A DNA stretch of 26,470 bases, from IMG/VR virus record IMGVR_UViG_3300025122_000127, positions 1-26,470 of that record; one strand, 5' to 3'. This document shows positions 22,715 to 26,470 of the stretch, one piece after another. Under the pieces are notes generated by a model that was not told the origin of the DNA, did no database searches, and saw nothing but the letters and a program-made list of their open reading frames with translations. The position numbers were made by a program, and so were the translations under genes. Each line of letters starts with the position of its first letter. Position 1 is the first letter of the stretch. Origin of the DNA: a virus.

Positions 22715-22875
22715 GATATATCCTCCATGACCTCGTCATTCCAAACAGAACCTTCGTCACGCCGGAACCAACTGCCTCGCACGATACCAATGCTAGCGAG
22801 CATGAGTGGGGTGAAGTCGATGCCATGGAAGCATATATTGGTGGCGGCGGTGATCTTGTGGCTGGTATCATCCAT
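22699..22875 (-). CDS. Short hypothetical protein, MDDT-start type
   Basis: A 58-residue frame found by eye: ATG 22875 behind GGGGG, TGA at 22699. It begins MDDTSHKITAATNICFHG and has GSWFRRDEGSVWNDEVMED near the end. It overlaps both neighbours (8 and 16 bases), as expected for real genes in this array. Function unknown. Confidence 0.5.
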   Translation of the reverse strand: MDDTSHKITAATNICFHGIDFTPLMLASIGIVRGSWFRRDEGSVWNDEVMEDISWITQ

Positions 22876-23053
22876 GGTAACCCCCGGCGAAAAGCCATAC
22901 CTCGTCTCCGATGAGTTGGCTTGGACCGTGCACTGTTGACATCGCTACGGCGTTTATCATCGGCACCGTATGTATCAAGTTGCCGGTGTCCTCTCGCAGG
23001 CGATGCCATGCCTCCCAGGCGATGTTGTTTATACTGTCGCGTGTGTCGTCCAT
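22868..23053 (-). CDS. Short hypothetical protein, MDDT-start type
   Basis: A 61-residue protein with GGAG 6 bases before ATG 23053, three bases after the dpdA stop. It starts MDDTRDSINNIAWEAWHRL, almost the same first residues as the gene at 17667-17897, and ends with GDEVWLFAGGYHG. Being the first gene after dpdA it may be co-transcribed with the modification cassette. Function unknown. Confidence 0.55.
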   Translation of the reverse strand: MDDTRDSINNIAWEAWHRLREDTGNLIHTVPMINAVAMSTVHGPSQLIGDEVWLFAGGYHG

Positions 23054-23056
23054 TGG

Positions 23057-23824
23057 TCACTCCAGAGAGAATAGTTCTTCTTGCTTAGCGGCAGGCACCC
23101 AGATCCCAGGAGACCTAGTCGTCTCAATACGAGCTGCCAGTACTTCCCTTCGCTGGGCCTGAGTAGGTGGTTTGTACATGCCGTACCGACCGAGTAGTTG
23201 AGAGTTCTGTGCGACGTTCGTTGAGTCCGCACTGAACAGCGGGTATCTCGCGACGATCGCCGGGTCCAGCATACGCAGGCCATGTATCTTACGCCTGGGA
23301 CTACCAGTGCTATCACACAGCACATCCATAGCCTTTGCCATTCGGTCGTGCCAAGCGGTGGTGCCAGGGTTCTGATACTCACCGCTGCTACCCAAGCAGA
23401 TGATTCGGCTGTCGGCCATTAACCGGTTGAGTCGATCGAATGATTCATGTAGATGCCAGACCGGTGCTCCCTCAGCACAAGTGCCGTCGTCGAGTCGGGT
23501 GCGGGCAAACCATTCCTCTACAAGCAAATCATTCTCTTCTTCGCACCCCCCAATCACGTCTGGGACGACCGCAAAATCCCAGCGGGGATGACGGCACCAC
23601 AGTGTACACCAGTCGTAATACGGTCCCCAGTCGGTGACAGGCTTGCCGGATCTCCAGGCACTGAAAGCACCATTGTCCACACAGAAGCCACAACTCGACT
23701 CAGCGATCACGGAGAGGTCGTCGGGGTTCGGGAAGGGTACAAGGAAGTGTCGATTCCCTGTGATCACAAATCGCGCCACCGATTCCCGTGTACCTCCAAG
23801 TGGCGTGCCGTGGTAGTGCCGCAT
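23057..23824 (-). CDS. dpdA: DpdA-like 7-deazaguanine DNA transglycosylase (TGT-fold)
   Basis: A 255-residue protein of the size of phage DpdA. The best markers are VDNGAFSAW (49-57; D50), VPDVIGG (87-93; D89), PVWHLHES (121-128), LGSSGEY (144-150), HGLRML (181-186) and SADSTNVAQN (198-207). The two Asp sites correspond to the general acid/base and nucleophile regions of the tRNA-guanine transglycosylase fold. DpdA enzymes replace guanine in DNA by a 7-deazapurine such as preQ0, unlike tRNA TGT, and lack its zinc-binding end. It is joined to queE by TAATG, so all three genes of the cassette are coupled. I cannot tell whether the base is preQ0 or a derivative. Confidence 0.82.
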   Translation of the reverse strand: MRHYHGTPLGGTRESVARFVITGNRHFLVPFPNPDDLSVIAESSCGFCVDNGAFSAWRSGKPVTDWGPYYDWCTLWCRHPRWDFAVVPDVIGGCEEENDLLVEEWFARTRLDDGTCAEGAPVWHLHESFDRLNRLMADSRIICLGSSGEYQNPGTTAWHDRMAKAMDVLCDSTGSPRRKIHGLRMLDPAIVARYPLFSADSTNVAQNSQLLGRYGMYKPPTQAQRREVLAARIETTRSPGIWVPAAKQEELFSLE

Positions 23825-24417
23825 TACCGAATCCCCAAGTACTTGTGCAGTTGACCGCTAATTCTCCATGAACCCTTCAGCGCGGCCATGAACTTCAAGG
23901 TCTTGTCTGAGTTGCATGTGCCAAACTCCCATAGCGGCTGCATGTAGTACAGGCCGAACGAGGTCGATCGCCGTAGTTCATTCGCAACATCAACCGTAAC
24001 CCAGGCCGGATCGTAGACAAGGATCATCTCGTCGCCGTAGTTCTGAGCAACCTTCTCTGCTTTTGGGCTCACCGTGAGGTAGTCTACTGATGGGCACCAG
24101 ACAGCACCGCTGGTTTGAATGTGAGTCTTCACGTCTCGGTCTCGGGCATGAGCGATGGCATACGCAACCTCGCTACGCTGATCCATCGGTTCACCACCGG
24201 TTAGATGCAGCCAACCGGTGCCAGACTCAGCGGCTGCGATAGCCACGTCCTCCACGGTCAACTCCTCGTTGGGTTCGCCCGATAGTGCATCAGACTCATC
24301 GCACATTGCCTTGATAGGACAAGGTACAGAGCAACCGTGTAGCCGAACGAAATACTGCTGCTGACCGGTCATTAGCCCCGATCCCTGGTACGAAACAAAC
24401 CTCTCGTTGATCTTCAT
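23824..24417 (-). CDS. queE: 7-carboxy-7-deazaguanine synthase (QueE)
   Basis: A 197-residue radical SAM enzyme starting at ATG 24417, coupled to queC by an ATGA overlap. The cluster-binding Cys are C29, C33 and C39 (HGCSVPCPIKAMC, 27-39), so the spacing is C-x3-C-x5-C rather than the common C-x3-C-x2-C. The GGEP motif at 74-77 binds SAM, SPK at 117-119 and the ending ISGQLHKYLGIR (186-197) also match the family. It turns 6-carboxy-tetrahydropterin into 7-carboxy-7-deazaguanine (CDG), the step before QueC. The phage would need host FolE and QueD activity, or copies elsewhere. Confidence 0.85.
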   Translation of the reverse strand: MKINERFVSYQGSGLMTGQQQYFVRLHGCSVPCPIKAMCDESDALSGEPNEELTVEDVAIAAAESGTGWLHLTGGEPMDQRSEVAYAIAHARDRDVKTHIQTSGAVWCPSVDYLTVSPKAEKVAQNYGDEMILVYDPAWVTVDVANELRRSTSFGLYYMQPLWEFGTCNSDKTLKFMAALKGSWRISGQLHKYLGIR

Positions 24418-25019
24418 TCCGCTTCCTCTCTCTCGACACAGGCACCGCATTTACCACACGGCACGTCCCCGCCCTCATAGCAAGTCCAGGTCATATCAAG
24501 CGGAGCAGCTAGATCCCTGCCGTCAGCGATCACCTCAGCCTTTGTTTGCCGAACATACGGTCGCCAGATCTGTATTTGACGCTCATCAGAGGCATAGAGT
24601 GCTAGTTCCAGGGGAGCAAAGAACGATTCCCGGCAGTCCCGGTAGATGTGATGATCCCCGGCATGGGCACCGATAGCGACTTGATCGTATCCGACAGACA
24701 TAGCCCAGGAGGCAGCGATCGCGATGAAGACCATATTCCGGTTAGGCACGACGGTAGACTTCTGCTGTTCGCTCTCATAATGGCCGTGGGGGACAGGAGC
24801 TCTTAGGATAGGCTGCATCAGGTCGCCCCATGCTGTCACATCCACGATCTTATGCTCGACCCCTGCCTTGGCAGCGATCTTCGTGGCAGCGTCGAGTTCC
24901 CGGCGATGTCGTTGACCGTAGTCGAATGAGAGTGCCTTCACCTCATCCTCCGCAGCTAAGCACCGCCAGAGGATCACAGTAGAGTCCACACCCCCCGATA
25001 GTATCACGATTGTCTTCAT
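24414..25019 (-). CDS. queC: 7-cyano-7-deazaguanine synthase (QueC)
   Basis: A 201-residue PP-loop ATPase. The loop SGGVDST is at 8-14, SFDYGQRHRREL at 31-42 is the usual second block, and the four zinc ligands are C180, C188, C191 and C194 (CGKCGAC). It uses ATP and ammonia to convert CDG to preQ0. It starts one base after the stop of the small membrane protein gene and overlaps the queE start by 4. The length is slightly below bacterial QueC (about 230), in keeping with phage homologues. This is one of the most secure calls in the window. Confidence 0.92.
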   Translation of the reverse strand: MKTIVILSGGVDSTVILWRCLAAEDEVKALSFDYGQRHRRELDAATKIAAKAGVEHKIVDVTAWGDLMQPILRAPVPHGHYESEQQKSTVVPNRNMVFIAIAASWAMSVGYDQVAIGAHAGDHHIYRDCRESFFAPLELALYASDERQIQIWRPYVRQTKAEVIADGRDLAAPLDMTWTCYEGGDVPCGKCGACVEREEAE

Positions 25020-25020
25020 A

Positions 25021-25272
25021 TTAGGCTATCCTACGTTCGATCCAGAGTGAGCAGCGCATACCAAGCAGAGATCCCAGCGTCATCCCAATCGTGTAGGGGA
25101 AGAACAGCCAGAAGGACATGCCTGATAGCACGAGATGTCGGAAGGTGGCAAATAATATAGCATTAGAAAACAAGCTAGAGAACAGGTGGTACGTGAGATT
25201 ATCCCTGTTGCGTGAGCGAGACACGAGACAGAAGGACAGTCCCTGGGTGAAAGCTAGGAGGAAGGTGATCAT
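25021..25272 (-). CDS. Small integral membrane protein before queC
   Basis: An 83-residue protein starting at ATG 25272 (GAGGGG 5-6 bases before it), coupled to the upstream zinc-ribbon gene by ATGA. Three hydrophobic segments are clear: MITFLLAFTQGLSFCLV (1-17), HLFSSLFSNAILFATF (29-44) and FWLFFPYTIGMTLGSLLG (54-71), joined by an Arg-rich SRSRNRD loop. It is too short for a full YhhQ-type queuosine-precursor transporter (about 6 segments) but could work as an oligomer. Its place directly before queC suggests a link to precursor supply; a holin-like or other membrane role is the alternative. Confidence 0.55.
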   Translation of the reverse strand: MITFLLAFTQGLSFCLVSRSRNRDNLTYHLFSSLFSNAILFATFRHLVLSGMSFWLFFPYTIGMTLGSLLGMRCSLWIERRIA

Positions 25273-25484
25273 TGCCCCTCGTCCGTGCGATAACCCGTCA
25301 GCCGCTGCGATGCGCAGTTCGTGGTAGGGCACCAAGTCTCTCGTGACTTAGAAGCGAGCACCGATGTAGTGGGCCAAGCACCAGTGTCGTCGAACTCGAA
25401 TATACAGCCGCAGACAGGGCACTCCGCACGGTAGACGAAATGCACTAGCTTCTGCTCGGTGCCACGTTTGATGATGCGTCTCAT
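25269..25484 (-). CDS. Small zinc-ribbon protein
   Basis: A 71-residue protein from ATG 25484, behind an excellent AAGGAGG. C22 and C25 (CPVCGC) and C52 and C57 (WCPTTNC) can bind one zinc in a ribbon. The first part is basic (MRRIIKRGTEQK). It is coupled by ATGA to both the next and the previous gene. It is likely a nucleic-acid or protein-binding accessory; no enzyme motif. Confidence 0.6.
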   Translation of the reverse strand: MRRIIKRGTEQKLVHFVYRAECPVCGCIFEFDDTGAWPTTSVLASKSRETWCPTTNCASQRLTGYRTDEGQ

Positions 25485-25855
25485 AAAGTCGCCCTCCTTG
25501 CTGTATCGCGAACTTGAAATGCCGTGAACTCCGCACGGTTCTGCTCTTGCTGATCCCAAATCCCCCGTACAGCATCCCAGAACGGACCCCGATCCTCCAG
25601 TGAGAAGTGGTTTTCATCATCAAGATTCCTCTGATGGGCAGTAGTACGGTACAAAGCAATGTTCGCCCTCTTCCAGACAGCATCGTCGATCACCTTAGCG
25701 ATACCCTGTAGTCCAGAGCGATGTTCATGCGGGCCAGGGCAGGTGTCGCAATTGATATTCCCCCATATTATAAGGGCGTTCATATTGCCACAGTTTTTAC
25801 ACACTGCAGTTTTGTGCGGGTTATGGCGTTCACTGCGATATAGTTCACCGCTCAT
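25481..25855 (-). CDS. Zinc-ribbon hypothetical protein
   Basis: A 124-residue protein with GGAGG 7 bases before ATG 25855. Residues C19, C22, C36 and C39 (CKNCG and CDTCPGP) form a CxxC...CxxC zinc ribbon. The rest is helical (VIDDAVWKRANIALYRTT, about 55-72; a D-A-V-W motif also found in other short genes). It overlaps its neighbours by 4 bases on both sides. Function unknown; it could bind nucleic acid. Confidence 0.55.
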   Translation of the reverse strand: MSGELYRSERHNPHKTAVCKNCGNMNALIIWGNINCDTCPGPHEHRSGLQGIAKVIDDAVWKRANIALYRTTAHQRNLDDENHFSLEDRGPFWDAVRGIWDQQEQNRAEFTAFQVRDTARRATL

Positions 25856-26046
25856 GAGTACACCTCCGAGTTACAGATCTTGGAGAGTCCCGTGTACAGC
25901 ATCCATTGCAAGGGCCAAACAGCATCCGACACCCGGTTGAGCACATGCCGCACAACGACACCAGCCACGAGGTTCTTGTCGAGTTGATCATCTACGACGT
26001 TGCGGGTGGCACGCAGGATCTTTAGATAGGTGTCGTCGATATCCAT
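25852..26046 (-). CDS. Short hypothetical protein, MD-type start
   Basis: A 64-residue protein with GGAG 6 bases before ATG 26046, the first gene after a predicted promoter. It is mostly helical: MDIDDTYLKILRATRNVVDD, then VLNRVSDAVWPLQWMLY (D-A-V-W motif shared with the zinc-ribbon protein downstream). It is coupled to that gene by ATGA. Function unknown. Confidence 0.55.
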   Translation of the reverse strand: MDIDDTYLKILRATRNVVDDQLDKNLVAGVVVRHVLNRVSDAVWPLQWMLYTGLSKICNSEVYS

Positions 26047-26077
26047 AGTTCACTCCAGTAATAAAAAGAGGCACGTT

Positions 26078-26106
26078 ATTGTACCAGAACAGGGCCGCAG
26101 AGGCAA
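26078..26106 (-). promoter_or_regulatory. Sigma70-type promoter, TTGCCT-17-TACAAT
   Basis: On the minus strand TTGCCT (26106-26101), a 17-base spacer and TACAAT (26083-26078; one mismatch to consensus) are followed by the short gene starting at 26046, about 25-30 bases after the likely start site. It would drive the transcript that runs through the zinc-ribbon genes, the membrane protein, queC, queE and dpdA. The -10 and the following bases (TACAATAA) match those of the promoter at 22128-22155. Confidence 0.5.
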
Positions 26107-26113
26107 GTTCGTG

Positions 26114-26317
26114 TCAGCTGTGATACGAAACTAGGTTGTAGATGCGTTGGTGATTGCCGGATGTGATGCCGCGATGGAGCGGAAAGTGGGCGCGCCTTAC
26201 TGGTCTGAGCACCCTGACGCTAACGACTGTAGCAACGAGGCGGCAGTGGTCACGGATATCCTCCTCAAGAGGAACGGTAACAGCGTCTTCGATCTGGGTC
26301 TTAATGCTAGTGATCAT
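26114..26317 (-). CDS. Short hypothetical protein at right edge
   Basis: A 67-residue basic protein starting at ATG 26317, which overlaps the stop of the partial gene at the edge by 4 bases (ATGA). The text MITSIKTQIEDAVTVPLEED then RVLRPVRRAHF suggests helix followed by a basic patch. The SD is weak. The predicted promoter lies just after its stop. Function unknown. Confidence 0.4.
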   Translation of the reverse strand: MITSIKTQIEDAVTVPLEEDIRDHCRLVATVVSVRVLRPVRRAHFPLHRGITSGNHQRIYNLVSYHS

Positions 26318-26470
26318 AACCAGAACACCTCATTGTCCACCCCCATCGGCACAGGCCCACGGTTATTGAGGCTTGGTGAGTGCCGGTCTATGAGTCCACG
26401 CCAAGAGTCGCCAGCCTGATCGTCGAGGATCGGGGTAAGGATGTTGCGCTCAACGTCCCAGATGACGTGA
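26314..26470 (-). CDS. Partial hypothetical protein, cut by right edge
   Basis: The last 51 codons of a gene entering from the right, ending at TGA 26316-26314. Visible text includes HVIWDVERNILTPILDDQ and a C-terminal GVDNEVFWL, an E-V-(F)W ending close in style to that of the gene at 22868-23053 (GDEVW). It is open throughout and coupled to the next gene by ATGA, so it is probably real; its start is outside the window. Confidence 0.5.
   Translation of the reverse strand, partial: HVIWDVERNILTPILDDQAGDSWRGLIDRHSPSLNNRGPVPMGVDNEVFWL

Noticed and set aside
1-26470. tRNA genes, CRISPR arrays, insertion sequences and integrase or attachment sites
   Set aside because: Looked for by eye and not found; no cloverleaf, repeat-spacer array, transposase or integrase motif seen, though tRNA detection by eye is not exhaustive.

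Overview
The window is a piece of a tailed double-stranded DNA bacteriophage genome. Every gene I can support lies on the minus strand, genes are packed head to tail with many 1-4 base overlaps (TAATG and ATGA junctions), and the left half holds a full virion morphogenesis set: scaffold, major capsid protein, decoration-like protein, large terminase and portal, followed by tail and fibre proteins. Nothing identifies the host. No tape-measure or tail-sheath gene is visible, and the adaptor-like and propeller-like tail proteins would fit a short-tailed (podovirus-like) virion. That is inference, because the window is incomplete at both ends.

Layout in the direction of transcription (right to left). 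About 26.5-20.6 kb and on to 17.7 kb is an accessory or early region. It has many very short overlapping genes of unknown function; a compact queC-queE-dpdA cassette (25.0-23.06 kb) preceded by a small membrane protein and two zinc-ribbon proteins; an FkbM-type methyltransferase; a protein with a twin-arginine (Tat) signal peptide; and a single-stranded DNA binding protein. A likely sigma70-type promoter at 26.1 kb reads into the cassette. A second one at 22.13-22.16 kb has a near-perfect -35/-10 pair and a palindrome at its predicted start site. From 17.6 kb leftward is the late region: scaffold (preceded by a perfect 14-bp hairpin that buries its ribosome binding site), major capsid protein, a decoration-like protein, a GT-A glycosyltransferase-like protein, a zinc-finger protein just before the large terminase, terminase, a small protein, portal, several fibre or appendage-like proteins, a probable tail adaptor, two tail proteins that look like one gene split in two, a repeat-bearing fibre, a second GT-A-like protein and a partial gene at the edge.

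The most interesting system is the 7-deazaguanine DNA modification cassette. QueE and QueC carry 6-carboxy-tetrahydropterin through CDG to preQ0, and the TGT-like DpdA would exchange guanine in phage DNA for the 7-deazapurine, a known route to resistance against host restriction. FolE and QueD are not in the window, so the precursor would have to come from the host or from phage genes outside it. No preQ0-processing enzyme (QueF-like, ArcS-like, amidotransferase) is visible, so dPreQ0 is the simplest predicted product. Unexplained features include the array of short ORFs with recurring MDDT/MDNT starts and a recurrent (D/E)xVW-type motif, the Tat-signal protein, and the hairpin in front of the scaffold gene.
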